Part shown: piece by piece, positions 1-11,009 of the stretch
How the letters are laid out: every line of letters starts with the position of its first letter
Position numbering within the stretch: the stretch's first letter is position 1
Assembly (NCBI GenBank): GCA_021521415.1
Contig: JAIQDT010007620.1
Location: 1 to 64,000 of the forward strand
Source of the DNA: Bidens hawaiensis
Taxonomy: Eukaryota; Streptophyta; Magnoliopsida; Asterales; Asteraceae
Length of the DNA stretch: 64,000 bases
Reading direction: 5' to 3'
The notes under the pieces: generated by a model
What the model saw: the letters and a program-made list of their open reading frames with translations, nothing else
Told to the model about the DNA's origin: nothing
Databases searched by the model: none
Program-made: the position numbers and the translations under genes

Positions 1-547
1 CGTTTAAATATGTTCCATAACCCTTGTCAACAACTGACATATAGATCTTTCTCAACAAAGATTAATGTTTAATATGCTTGATTTCACTATCCTTCTGCAT
101 GTCAGCATAACCGATACATGCTTACCGTGAGCACCAAACGATTACGTACCACGGAGTTATAATATCTGTGTCTATTTGTATATCTGGCATACACGGTATA
201 CCACCTACGAGCGAATAACCAACTATGCTATAATGATTCCAACACCTCTTTGTGTATGGGTAATCATTCTATTCGAGTATACATGGGTATAGGCATCTAA
301 CGGATGTAAGGTTAACATAGGGAGTTGCAAGGTTCAAGGTAATCGTGCAACCCATGTTGCCTTCAAATATTATCAATTACTATTATGGGAAACTCTATCA
401 CTTGCTCAGTCAATGTCCTCAGGCATTTTAGGTTCGCTAAAATCGGTGATTCTCGATCTGGAGGTGGTATGACTCATATGTTTGAGAGTAAGAAATACAT
501 ATATATATTTCTATATATTATTTTTATCTGCTCATTTATTATCAAAT

Positions 548-582
548 TTATTATTATTATTATTATTTTATTTTATTTTATT

Positions 583-617
<35 letters not shown>
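548..617. repeat. AT-rich microsatellite
   Basis: Runs of TTA, then TTTTA, then TTTA units form a simple-sequence tract inside the gypsy leader. The long plus-strand frame across it encodes mostly I, F, Y and L and is not a gene. Confidence 0.9.
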
Positions 618-1074
618 CCTTAATGGAATAAGAATGGGTTCAGGTACAGGTCCATCCGTACGTGAGGGTCGGCGGTTCGGGTGAACATAGGGGGTTATTA
701 GGATATACAGTACCGGTGTTGGTAGGGTAAGGAATTTGTCAGTTTTGGTTGGGAGTGACGGTTACTATATATTTCTGGTTAATGTCAAACGGGAGATCTA
801 ACTTGGCACTATCATAGCTATGGCCCGATAAGTCAGACTTATCATCAACCGATGCTCTAGAAATTTCAGCATCCTCGGTACTCTTTATTATTTCATCCCC
901 CGGTTCCTTATCCGGGTCCTATTTCTCAATACATGTACCCACAAGATATGTACATATATATATATACACATTAGCACGTATAAATAATATTATATACTTT
1001 ACACATGTGTTGCCATTTTTACTTATTAATGTACCCAGTGACTACCCCTGAATTCCCTCGTGCGGACAAGTCTG

Positions 1075-1098
1075 TTATTATGTTCCGGACCATAATAA
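1075..1098. promoter_or_regulatory. Leader palindrome, possible RNA dimerisation hairpin
   Basis: A 24-bp inverted repeat has 8-nt arms TTATTATG and CATAATAA around a centre containing self-complementary TCCGGA. The same 24-bp word is present in GA-right at 55638-55661. Its position about 135 nt downstream of the PBS, in RNA sense, is where retroviral dimerisation hairpins sit. The role is inferred. Confidence 0.55.
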
Positions 1099-1232
1099 CT
1101 CACTTGTCCATCCAAGTTCAACCAGATCCCATCACTATATATTATTAGTTGATATTCAGATCCTATAATACTTGAGCTACTGGTTATATTTTAGGTATCT
1201 TTTAAAGACATCCTAATTCTTTATAACCAATG

Positions 1233-1244
1233 GCTCTGATACCA
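1233..1244 (-). other. Primer-binding site, initiator-Met tRNA type
   Basis: The minus strand reads TGGTATCAGAGC, the usual plant iMet primer-binding site, 5 nt from the LTR end at 1250. It fixes the orientation and marks the LTR as a 5' LTR. Confidence 0.9.
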
Positions 1245-1249
1245 AGTTC

Positions 1250-4078
1250 TGTAACACCCCGTAACCGCAGCGGAAACGTAACCGGGGCGCCACAGACACC
1301 TCTGATATCAACCACATTGTTTATAAAGAAAACTGAATACATTAATATACTTCAAATTACATTATCTCATATTTCATTACCGTCTAGGTGATACACACAT
1401 CATACAATACGATACATAATTCTATTTATTATAATGTATCCTAACATCCCGCACGCAAATCTTACACACATCAAGCACTTAGCACATAAGCAATCACTTC
1501 ATCTTAATTGTACCTGAAAAGCATGTGAGAAAACGGTTCAACTACGAATAGTTGGTGAGTTTCACAATTCGAGTAAACCATGATAAATCAATATCAAAAT
1601 ATAATATTATCGATGTAATTATGCTGAGCCCACAAGTGAAACCTCTGTTAACCCAGTACTGTACCCGTTCCGGGGGCAATGTTAACCCAGAAACACTTCT
1701 AAGGACATCTGGGGACACTGTTAACCCAGTAAAGTACCCATTACGGGGGCAATGTTAACCCAGAAACACTTCTAGGGACATCTGGGGACACTATTAACCC
1801 AGTACAGTACCCATTCCGGGGGCAATGTTAACCCAGAAACAATTCTAGGGACATCTGGGGACACTGTTAACCCAGTACAGTACCCATTCCGGGGGCAATG
1901 TTAACCCAGAAACACTTCTAGGGACATCTGGGGACACTGTTAACCCAGTACTGTACCCATTCCGTATGATTCCCGTACAATCAAATATATATAAATCCAC
2001 GCAAATCCATGCGTTCAGTATGTACTTAAACATTTCAGTAGTAACATGCTTCTGCCCCGAGAAAATATTTAAAAACAATTCAGAAAAAGGGGCTCGCGAA
2101 ACTCACTTTAGCACATGCAAGCAGGTAAAAACAGTCATTATCAGTTAACACGTCCAATCTGTAATATGATCCCTACGATCGTTACTATACAATCACTATT
2201 AATATAGTTTTAACCGTGATAACCGGTACATCTGGGGACACTGTTAACCCAGTACCGTACCCGTTCCGGGGGCAATGTTAACCCAGAAACACTTCTCCGG
2301 ACTCAGATTGTGATATCGTTTAGAGTTCAGTAGCCAAAATTACTATCAGTTTGTTTTCCCCGTTTAGCGTGCCTAGCACGGTTATCCGTTTTTACGTTTT
2401 AAACAATGAGTTTGGTCACACACGACCCGAAAATAGTCGTTGACTGATAATTTAATTAAAGTTGTGAATTAGAGCTCGGTTTAGACGCCCCGATTGGCCG
2501 CGGGACCCGTTTCCGTCTTTAGTGCACCGGAAACTGTTAAATCGGTTAAAATTACTCAAATCATCCGATTTATTTTCGGATGATTTACATTTAACTCAGT
2601 TATATGAAAATAGTTAATTTTTAGGGTTTATATACACCAGTCAGCTCGCTTAGGCGAACTTTACCGGTTTACGCGTTTTAAACTTTAAAAGTTTGTTTTT
2701 GCACAAATAATTATCCGTTTAATCTCGGATCTTGAAATTTTGCACAAATCATTTTTTGACATTGGGGAATTTTATAAAAATATTTCCAGAATTAATTTTT
2801 ATATTAAAATTTTTTTTTATCTATTTTTAAACACCATTTAAACAATAAATATGTCGTAAATATCAAACGACCTTAGAAAAATCCCAAATTTTTCCAGGAT
2901 GACCCTTGCCATCCACATAGTCCCCTGTAATTTATCCAGAACGAAAATCTCTTTTTACATGTCATTTTCACTAAAACCGAGCTAGAAAACCCTAGAACTC
3001 GTTTAACCGACCTAAAATTTTGTGTGTGACTTTTAAATGTTATAAAAAGCTTATCTGGAATTTTCCATAATTTTTCATGATATTTAACTATTTTTCACCA
3101 TTTTTAGCCAAAACCGAGCACTAAATTCACCAAATATTCATCCTTTGTCCAATAATTACCAAAACTTCACAGAACTCATATTTTCATGTATCTAACACCT
3201 CTGTCAAATTTTATGACCTAACTCTAAACCATCAACAATCTGTCCAAAACACAAACTTCATACAAAAACCGAATATACCTTTTGTTTTCCGCCACTACAA
3301 GCTACAAACTCGTCTTTCCGCCTTACCTACCACTAAATACAGAACCTACAACCAACATACCACAATACCAAGCAAGTTACACTCACGATCAAGCCTCTTA
3401 AACTATAGTTTCGGTTATTGTTTCAAAACTAAAGTTTAAACAGTAAAAATTCGTTTTTGCTTCGTTTAACTCCTTTCGTGGACCAAGATCCCTTGTATAA
3501 CCCGTATACATCACTTGATCATGCAAGAATCGGTTTTCATCATTGAAACCTCATTTTCTTGCAAATAAACTCAAGAAACGAAGATGGAAACGTAAATAAC
3601 TCGATTTTTACCTTACTTTTCTTGCTCCAAATCTCGGTTTTTGAGTTATAAAGTGGAGAGGAAGAAGGATAATGCCATGGTGTGTTTTAAAAAAAATGAC
3701 AAGGGCTTGGGGTAAAACCCCTATGTCCGATCGGAAATAAGGAGGTGGTGGGGTGGGACCCACCTCTCCATTCTTGGCCACTCATTTGGATTCTCGAAAT
3801 CCGGATAATGTTTTGGATAATCTGGTTCAGTTCGTTTTTCGGTTAAATGTCTAATTCGGCTTAAAATGAGGCTAAAACGGTCGTTTTCGGCCTAAAAAAT
3901 GAAATTTATATTAAACCGATTTAAAAACTTTAAAAACTTAAACCATGACTTTCATTAACTTAAAACATCATATTATTAATAATTGCGCATCTTTTTCGGC
4001 TTGATCGATCGTCTCTTGCTTGGTTTGGTATTGAAGGTTTCGTTTAATGTACCGACGTATCATTAAATCGAAACTCTT
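1250..4078 (-). mobile_element. Truncated 5' LTR, gypsy family A
   Basis: The lower end reads TGTAACACCCC, so the minus strand ends in GGGGTGTTACA. It matches the LTR at 46418-49735 and the solo LTR at 39664-42752 over most of its length. The outer end, which should be TGTAACGATTCCGG, is missing: homology stops near 4078 inside a stretch that directly joins copia C1. Roughly 300 bp of the LTR start are lost, so a deletion removed the original insertion boundary. Confidence 0.85.
1645..1965. repeat. 73-bp minisatellite inside the family A LTR
   Basis: GTTAACCCAG-containing units recur with starts at 1645, 1718, 1791, 1864 and 1937, an exact 73-bp period. Each unit has two half-units, each starting GTTAACCCAG. 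A single further copy of the same module lies at about 2230-2296, outside the array. The right-hand LTR of the same family instead has a 39-bp array built from only one half-unit. Confidence 0.9.
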
Positions 4079-4793
4079 TCATATATATCTCCAATGATGT
4101 TTTCAAAAGGATGATTATTTTTAACATATGGGGTTTGAACTATCACATCTGCAGACACAGTAGTGTCAACATTTGATTCAATGAGATCTGGTTCATCAAC
4201 GATCAGATCAGTTGTTTCAATATCAGCTTCAGGTGCTTCCTCATTGTACTGCCTAAAGGTGGATGCACAATTGTTTCCCAAATCCAGTCTTTCAAACAAA
4301 TATTGAAACCTTGCTGTTGAAACTGTCTCCTCTTCACCGGTTTGGTTGCTTGGATCTTCCCCATTTTGACTTGATCATTATGCACTTCCTGATTGTCTTG
4401 ATTATTATCTGCTTGATCATGTTCTGGTCTTTGAATTTTTTCTTGATTACTCTCTTGAACTTTCTCAACATTTGCACTTGAGGGATCCTTTATGAATATA
4501 TATTCACTTTCTTTACTTTCAACCTTGTTCCATAACTTTTTCAAGTCCAATGTTTTCGGATTTTTCTCTTCAGTCACACTGGTCTTGTAAAATGAATCAT
4601 CAAAGTCTTCAGGATAGTTCTTGAAAGACTTGACCAATTTTTCAAGATCAAACAGCCATGCTGCACCATCAACTGTGTTGAACTGATTCTCATTAAAGAC
4701 CACATCAGTTGATTCAATCACAACTAAATAATCTTTCACATATACCCTGTAGGCCTTGGAGTGTGTTGAGTATCCAACAAAGAAGAAATCCAA
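4079..4793 (-). pseudogene. pol: C1 integrase C-terminus and linker to RT
   Basis: Two overlapping minus frames cover this segment (about 4793-4203 and 4299-4079), so one frameshift separates them. The first begins with the FVGYS motif that ends copia integrase, followed by VFNENQFN and a polar D/E/K/Q-rich linker. The second ends in ENIIGDIYE, the conserved peptide just before copia reverse transcriptase, and is cut there. RT is therefore lost exactly at its start. The last codons come from the joined gypsy LTR. Confidence 0.8.
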
Positions 4794-4814
4794 GGATTTA
4801 GCTTGAAATTTGTT

Positions 4815-5951
4815 CTAATAATCCTTGGTGTTCAAGAGTGAACATTTGCATCCGAAAGGCTTGAGAAACTTGATATAGGGTTTTCTGTTAAAGAAGATTT
4901 CGTAAGGATTCTTACAATGCCTCTTATTGAGAAGTACCATGTTCTGAACATAGAATGCAGTGTTGATGGCTTCTGCCCAAAATATAACTAGTAGATTAGC
5001 ACATGCTAGCATGGTTCTTGCAGCTTCGATTAGTGTTCTGTTTCTTTTCTCTGCAACACCATTCTGTTCAGGAGTTCTAGGAGTTGAGAATGGTTGAAGT
5101 ATTCCCTTTTCTGCACAAAATTCTTCAATAACACGATTTTTGAACTCAGTACCATTGTCACTCCTCGTCACTTTAACCCTTTTATCCAGTTGATTCTCAA
5201 TCCTGGTTACACATCCTTTAATCAACTCTGCAGTCTCATCCTTTGTACTTAGAAAATAAACCCAAGTATATCTTGAATAATCATCAATGATCACTAGACA
5301 ATATCTTTTCCTTCCTATGCTTGGGACACTCACAGGACCAAAGAGATCCATGTGAAGCATTTCAAGCACTTGATCAATTGAGTTGTTGAGTTTTGTCTTA
5401 TGAGAAGATTTGTGTTGCTTGCCCTTTTGGCGTGAGATATAGTTATCATCCAATTTGAACTTCCTTGTCGGTAGGCCAATTACATGCTCACCCTTAACAA
5501 GTTTGTTCATATTCTTCACATTCACTTGACACAATTTCCTATGCCACAATTTTGACTCATTTTCAGTGGCTTTAGAAACAAAACAAGTACCTCCCCTTAA
5601 AATAGCCTCTTTCATGTTTAGTTCGTATATATTGCCATTCCTTGGGGCCATCATCATGATCATGTCCGGAGGGATCACATACTCTGGTCTAAGAATGAAA
5701 CAGTGAGAATCATCAAATCCCACTTTATAACCCTTGTCACACACCTGGGATATGCTTAAGAGGTTAACCTGTAATCCCTCAACATAGAAGACATTGTCAA
5801 ATGTGACTTTTCCATTTGTCAAGATACCCTTAACAACAATTCTACATCTATTCTCATCACTACCAAAGGCTACTGGACCCTCAAACTTCTCTTCATAGTT
5901 GACAAGTGACCTCTTGTCACATGTCATGTGCCTGGAACACCCACTATCCAT
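4815..5951 (-). pseudogene. pol: C1 protease and integrase core
   Basis: This is a continuous minus frame of about 378 codons. It starts at the aspartic protease motif DSGCSRHMT, where D is catalytic, followed by the usual LLSISQVCDKGY region. The integrase core has a visible D-D-E triad in MDLFGPV, SDNGTEF and PEQNGVAEKRNRTL. The N-terminal zinc domain is damaged: WHRKLCQVN replaces the usual second His, and the paired Cys before QKGKQH are gone. The frame stops at the integrase-linker border because of a TAA near 4813. The protein would process Gag-Pol and insert cDNA, but with this zinc domain it is unlikely to be active. Confidence 0.9.
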
Positions 5952-6034
5952 ATACCATACATTATTCAGTTGAGTGGATGGTTCCTACACAAATCAAAGG
6001 AGATTGATTAGTTGGGTGATGAAGTGCAAGATTT

Positions 6035-7522
6035 TTAATCTTGCAAATCATCAGATTCATTAACAATAGCAGCATTGAGAATGAGTGTGTTGTGTTCAGG
6101 ATCTTTATGAGTAATCTCAAGATTATCTGAATTATCTGTTTCATAACCACATTCTCTTGGAGTTTTCACAAATGATGTTGGGCATTCGTAATCATCCAAT
6201 ACACTGACACACTCTTGGACTGCATAGTCATTTGGTCTTGGATACAATTTCACTTCAGTGTTCTTCTCCTCTTTAGCTTCAACCTTAGGTTTCCAAAGAA
6301 ATCCTTGATGTTCAAAACCATGTTTCAACAAGAACTTCTCATCACCAGTTAGTTCAGTTTGTTTCTTTCTTGAGAAAGTATTTTTCTTCTCTTTCTTATC
6401 AGCATTTGGTGATCCTTGAGAATCATCAGACTTCACTGAGTTTGTGTCTTGTTTGGGGGTTGAAAGTTCTTTTTGATAACAGTTACAGATTTCTTGGGTG
6501 ATTTTCTTCTCCTAAATTGCTCAGACGCATGTTTCCTTGGTTTCACATCAATTTTCTTTTCCATCCGAACCTTCTCTTCAACCTTTTGAACATTTTCATT
6601 CAAAGTTTCCTTTCCAGGCACCTTTTCTTTTCCCAGTATTCATCATACATCTGTTTGTATAGAACAAAATCTTTTTCAAATTTTTTCTCATCTGGTACAA
6701 GAAAGGGTTTGAAGTTGAGCCATTCATTGCAAGAATCCGTGTGGTGACCATATTTATCACATTTTTTGCACCACACATTTCCTTTAAATCTTTGATGATC
6801 ATTTCCCTTCTTGAACCTCTCACTTGGTCTAGGTGGTTTAGCACCAAGTGATTTCCGAGTCTTCAGCCCATCAAAGTCAATTGAAAAAGGTACAAAATTC
6901 TCTATCTTGATATCTTGTCTTTCAATTTTGCTTTTCACAAAAGTGATTTTCTTCAAGCTCAATGGTTCTTCATCCAGGCTTCCCTTATGCCTTGATTGTC
7001 TCTTCTCATACTCCTCCATGGTTTCATCTTCACCAATATCAAATACTTCATGCCTTGAGAAGACTGGGTAACCTGGAATGAAGTTGTCACTAATGACTGT
7101 TTCAACTGCCTTCTTTAGTTTCTTGTCTTCTAACCTCTTCTACAGAGTTCTGCTTGGAGGTCTCACAGCATTCAAACTAACCTTTTGCCTTTCACATATG
7201 TCAAAGGACACATGTTCTATTTTCATTCATTCTGTTTCTTCATTTTAGGTGTCATAGGTTGAAATAATGGAAGTTTGACTACTGATTCTGGTTTCTTCAG
7301 TCTTCTGTTCTTTTCAGCAGTCTTAATCTATTCATCTATGATCTGATCACTTAACTCACTCAAATCATCTGCATTTAGATCATCAGAATCAAATTCATCC
7401 TTAGAGACTTGTACTCCAATAGACTTCTCTTCCCTTACATCCTCCTTTACCAGAAACTCTCCTTCTTCATTCACTTTTACCATCTTGTACATATCAATGA
7501 ACTCTTCTTTGTCTTGAAACAC
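6035..7522 (-). pseudogene. gag: C1 gag C-terminal half with CCHC zinc knuckle
   Basis: Several minus frames carry one protein: about 7522-7328, 7019-6600, 6621-6433 and 6436-6035. They are separated by stops and frameshifts. The frame 7019-6600 contains a perfect CCHC knuckle, CKKCDKYGHHTDSC, expected to bind RNA. The frame 6436-6035 contains GFEHQGFLWKP, which is shared with C5 at 62913-62704. It is rich in K, E and D. The gap at 6035-5952 links to protease and is coding-like. This is a nucleocapsid-type remnant and not an intact gene. Confidence 0.8.
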
Positions 7523-7626
7523 ATATCTAAACTGTTGAAGAAATCCATCTCTCTTTTCTTTATCAGCCTTGGGTAAAAATTTGTTGTTGAATGGTGGAGG
7601 AACAACCTTATACTTATCTACTTCTT

Positions 7627-8073
7627 TTATTTATTCATTATCCAACAGATGTTTCCTGTAGATACCAAATTCTTCAAAAATTCAATCTCAACCTGTAGCT
7701 TTGTGTTTTGAACCTTCTCTTCAATAATCATCTTCTTCAAACCATCTATCTCAGTTATGTATCTCTGTTGAGCTCTATAGCTACTAACAAATGCATCTTC
7801 CAAGATTTTAATTTTCTCTTCACTGTTTTGATCACTAGCTTGGTACCCATTGATTACGCTTTGCTTTCTGAAACACTCACTCTCTAGCTTGCCTACTTTT
7901 ACAGTCAAAGCATCAATTGTTTCATGTAGATTAGTTAGAGAGGTTGAGTGTGCATGAGAAGATGATGTTTCGGCCTCCTTTTCAGCAATAGCCATCAATG
8001 CAACATTTTCACTTGTGATATCATCAGCATGGTCACTCCAATCAAAATTCCCTTCAATCAAAATTCCCTTCAA
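7627..8073 (-). pseudogene. gag: C1 gag coiled-coil segment
   Basis: A 148-codon minus frame with heptad-like spacing of L, I and V among E, K and Q runs from about residue 45 to 135, consistent with a coiled coil. It lies between the UBN2-like N-terminus and the zinc knuckle. Sirevirus Gag proteins are known for long coiled-coil domains, which supports the lineage call. Its own ATG is internal to the original frame, not a true start. Confidence 0.7.
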
Positions 8074-8099
8074 TAAAAATTCCCTTTGTTGGATGAACT

Positions 8100-8627
8100 A
8101 GCTGGCTATATACCACTCCTTTGGAATTGAGTTCAGCAGCTTTGTGGTTAAATCCAGATCTGTCATCACATAGTCAGTTGTTCTCAAGTCATTCATAATT
8201 GCTAGAAATCTTTCAAGAATTGACTTCAATCTTTCTCCATCCTGTACTTGAATCTCTCAAGCTGTTACTTGTGTCTTTGTTTCTTGATATTTATCAGCTC
8301 AGTGTTACCTTCAAATATCTCAAGGATTTTACCATACATAGCCTTAGCTATTGTGTGATGAGCAACCTTGGTTTAAATATCCCATGACAGTCCCAGCTTG
8401 ATCATAGCTAGAGCCCTGCCACAAATCTTTCTCATTCTTTCAGTCATAGCTTGATTGGGATTTGCACCATCAGCAACATATGGACCAGTCTTAATCGAGT
8501 TCTACATATCTACATCATTGTAACAAACAGCTCCCTTAAACAAGACTTTCCATTTGATAAAATTCTCTTGTCCAAACAGTCTTGGAATTTTGTTAGTGGA
8601 AACCTCTTGCTCTTCAAAACCAGACAT
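8100..8627 (-). pseudogene. gag: C1 gag N-terminus (UBN2-like)
   Basis: Reading the minus strand from the ATG at 8627-8625 gives MSGFEEQEVSTNKIPRLFG and then an FIKWK-type region typical of copia Gag starts. Several in-frame stops follow (for example near 8500 and 8380). The segment is capsid-like. The start is chosen because it lies about 310 nt downstream of the PBS and opens the gag homology. From 8628 to 8940 there is leader with no gene visible. Confidence 0.75.
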
Positions 8628-8940
8628 TTTGGTATTTTGAAAAGCAGAAACAGATAATAGCTAAAACAAAGTAAAAACCAAGTTTTGAAAATAATCAGAT
8701 CCGAGAATCAAATCTTCAAATCTGATATATCTGGTTTGATTGGAGCAAGATTAAGTAATAAATATGCAAACTTTAATTGAAATAAGAAAAAGAAAACCCC
8801 GGAAATTTGTAGATCTAGAAAAGAATGAAGAACAGAGCAGCTGACGTCAGACCTCAATGAAACAGTGTTCTGCTTACGTCATCTTTCTTCTTCAGATCTT
8901 CTAATAGCAACAATTTCTTCACCCGAATCAGCAACGACAA

Positions 8941-8952
8941 GCTCTGATGCCA
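8941..8952 (-). other. C1 primer-binding site
   Basis: The minus strand reads TGGCATCAGAGC one base after the LTR end TCGACA. It is an iMet-type PBS with one change from the common TGGTATC form. C6 has the same spacing and a similar TGGCATCA start. Confidence 0.8.
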
Positions 8953-9295
8953 TTGTCGATCCCGAATAATCACTCACACTTACTATTAAGTCATAACTCA
9001 CACAATAAATGGGTCGACAAGAGAGTTTATGACGGTTTCTATTTTGGGTAAGAAAACTGTTTGTTAACGGCGGAATCAGAAACAAATAGAGTTGTTGCTA
9101 GTGGATTAATAAAATGTAACAGACACAAAAAATCACTCAAAAGATTTCATTTTATATAAAAATTCATACAAATGATGATCGATTAGGGTTCTTGTTTGGA
9201 ATGTTTTATCCGTACAATCCTAGGACAGCCGTCAAACTCAGAAATATTAACTCAGAGAAAAGAGGCTAATCCGTCGTAGGCGTGCCCTAAATTAT

Positions 9296-9306
9296 TCTAT
9301 TTATAG
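9296..9306 (-). promoter_or_regulatory. C1 LTR TATA box
   Basis: The minus strand reads CCTATAAATAG, a strong plant TATA form, placed in the LTR about 340 nt upstream of the PBS. Transcription would start near 9270 and run toward lower coordinates. Confidence 0.65.
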
Positions 9307-9689
9307 GCCTGCCACCACCTATCTGTTGTCTCATCTTCTAAAAACCCTAATGATTTGATAGATATTCAAATTAGATATTCAGACTTATATTAAGTATAAA
9401 AACAGGTCTTCCGGGTAGACTTTGCATTGCTTGTCTTCACCGAGTAGGCTTGTGCCTTTTGTCTTTTACGGGTAGACATGGTAATCTTTGAAGTATGCTG
9501 GAGAACAGTTCTACGGGTAGATTTTACTTATGAGTATTTTCCTAAGAAAATACTCACCTAGCAGACTTCAATCTTCTTGATCATATCAAACTTTGCCCGA
9601 CATGATCTAACGAGCAACCTTGTTCTTCAGAGATCATTTCAACTCCTTTCTAGTTAATAACTTATTAGCGAAGAAAAATGTGCTGGTAA

Positions 9690-10020
9690 CACTGTAGCTT
9701 GCTTGGAGTTGAACCTTGCCCAATGAAGTCCTTAGGATTATTCTTTATCTTCCATCAAGCATGCTCGGACCACGGTTTTATTAATGAATACCTTGATAGA
9801 TCTTCCAATTACTTGGCGTCAGAAGCTTGGTTAGCCAAGAGCCTACTCGGAAGTAAACCTTGCTTGGCTATGAAGAAAAACCTTGCTAAACATAGTGAAC
9901 CCTGCTCGGATTGAAAGTAAAGAAGACTTCTAGAAGATAACCTTGCGCGAAGGACAATATACCTTGCTAGGCCAAGTAAACCTTGCTCGAGAGTCCAAGT
10001 GTGCTCGGATTCCATACTTA
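9690..10020. repeat. Degenerate ACCTTGCTCGG word array in C1 U3
   Basis: About ten variants of ACCTTGC(T/C)(C/T)GG or TGCTCGGA occur at irregular 15-50 bp spacing, for example near 9710, 9856, 9900, 9940, 9960, 9977 and 9999. They lie upstream of the TATA box in U3. A second word, CGGGTAGA, occurs three times at 9410-9525. Confidence 0.7.
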
Positions 10021-10101
10021 GGCATTTCTGGGGAGGTTGAGAAGATTCCATTCTTCCTTAATCATCCTTAGGTCATTTCAAGTAAAATTCTTAACTCAAC
10101 A

Positions 10102-10520
10102 AGGGGATTTAAGAATGTCAAGCCTGTAATCAAGGAACAACCATCAAAGGTTCCCGTGGTTACGGAATTTCTGAAGCAACAACTTTCTCAAGTTGACGAG
10201 ACTCAAATTATGTTTGATGACGTGAATCCACATAAGGTTTTTCATGTTAATGACAACATTTTTAAATTATGAAACAAATTGTTTATGCCTTCAAAACCAA
10301 TCTGTATGAAATATGACATGAATGTGATCAAAGATGAGTATCTTAAACGAAAGTCAAAGAGATCTGTGACTTATTCACATGTGCATAGATCACATTTGGA
10401 GTCTAATGAGATTAAAAATTCAAGATGAAGAGAATGAGGTGCCCAAGACTGAGGCATATGCTACCTTTTTGGTCTAATTAGATTTCGGGATTGTGCACAG
10501 TACATCCAAAAATATATCTG
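10102..10520 (+). pseudogene. gag: C2 gag C-terminal remnant
   Basis: The plus strand encodes peptides parallel to C4 at 37021-36773 and C3 at 32100-31833: VPVVTEFLKQQ, then FDDVNPHKVFHVN, then KPICMKYD and YLKRKSKR. In-frame stops occur near 10270 and 10425. It is the spacer between the second Gag zinc knuckle and protease. No motif of known enzymatic role is visible. Confidence 0.65.
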
Positions 10521-11001
10521 GAGACAAGTGGATAACGGATAGTGGAGCTCTTGACACATCACCGGCAACCTTAACCTTCTATCAAATGGCAAATATATTC
10601 AAGGGGGTTATATGGTTTTTGCTGGGAATCAAGGCGGTATGATAAACAAGGAAGGATATGTTTCAAACGATAGTATTACATTTGAGAAAATTAATTATTG
10701 TAATAAGATGGATCACAACTTGCTGAGTGTATCTCATATTTGTGATAAAAAGTACACCACCGTATTCACCGACAAGAAGTGCATAATTCTCAAACCGGAT
10801 TATGTCATTCCTGAAGACATGGTTGTTATTAGATCTCATAGATTGAATGTTATTTACATACTTAACATGGGTACTAAAGTATCGACTTCAACTTCTGTAA
10901 AAACGTCTTTTTATCTCTATAGCAACTCAAAAAAGCTCAGTTTTGTGGCACATGTGTATGGGTCATATTCATGTCAGAAAGATGAACCATCTAATGGCTA
11001 A
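10521..11001 (+). pseudogene. pol: C2 protease region
   Basis: DKWITDSGA with the catalytic D at 10538-10540 is followed by the conserved GGYMVFAGNQGGMI, a MDHNLLSVSHICDKK block and a KPDYVIPED block. The open part runs from about 10612 to 11001. The usual HMTG after DSG is altered to a divergent peptide, so activity is doubtful. It is a retropepsin-like fragment of a copia polyprotein. Confidence 0.75.
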
Positions 11002-11009
11002 TGATTTGG

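Larger units (their letters stand above)
1..1249 (-). mobile_element. GA-left: 5' leader of a Ty3/gypsy family A element (partial)
   Basis: This is the internal region next to a minus-strand 5' LTR. Reading the minus strand from 1249 downward there is a 5-nt spacer, a primer-binding site, and then a leader. The stretch around 1000-1098 is clearly homologous to 55560-55661 of GA-right. From about 916 to 740 the minus strand reads as an acidic coding-like stretch without an intact start. It lies where GA-right has its upstream ORF, so it may be a vestige of that ORF. Gag and pol, if present, lie left of the window. The element is non-functional as seen. Confidence 0.75.
4079..10101 (-). mobile_element. 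C1: decayed Ty1/copia, Sirevirus-like
   Basis: The order on the minus strand is 5' LTR (10101-8954), PBS, gag with UBN2-like and coiled-coil parts, a CCHC knuckle, protease, integrase and the integrase-RT linker, then an abrupt join to a gypsy LTR at about 4078. RT, RNase H and the 3' LTR are absent. Long gag with a coiled coil and the integrase style suggest the Sirevirus/Maximus lineage (inference). The outer LTR end abuts copia C2, so C1 inserted into C2. Confidence 0.85.
8954..10101 (-). mobile_element. C1 5' LTR
   Basis: The minus strand runs from TGTTGAGTTAAG (10101) to GGGATCGACA (8954), giving TG...CA ends and 1148 bp. A TATA box on the same strand lies at 9296-9306. The upper boundary is set by where copia C2 coding homology resumes at 10102. 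The two ORFs near 9700-10050 lie in U3 repeats and are not genes. Confidence 0.75.

Noticed and set aside
385..684. 99-codon plus ORF at the window start
   Set aside because: More than a third is an AT microsatellite coding I, F, Y and L; it lies antisense in a gypsy leader.
1966..2148. Small ORFs in the left family A LTR
   Set aside because: Short, in an LTR, not kept in the two sibling LTRs.
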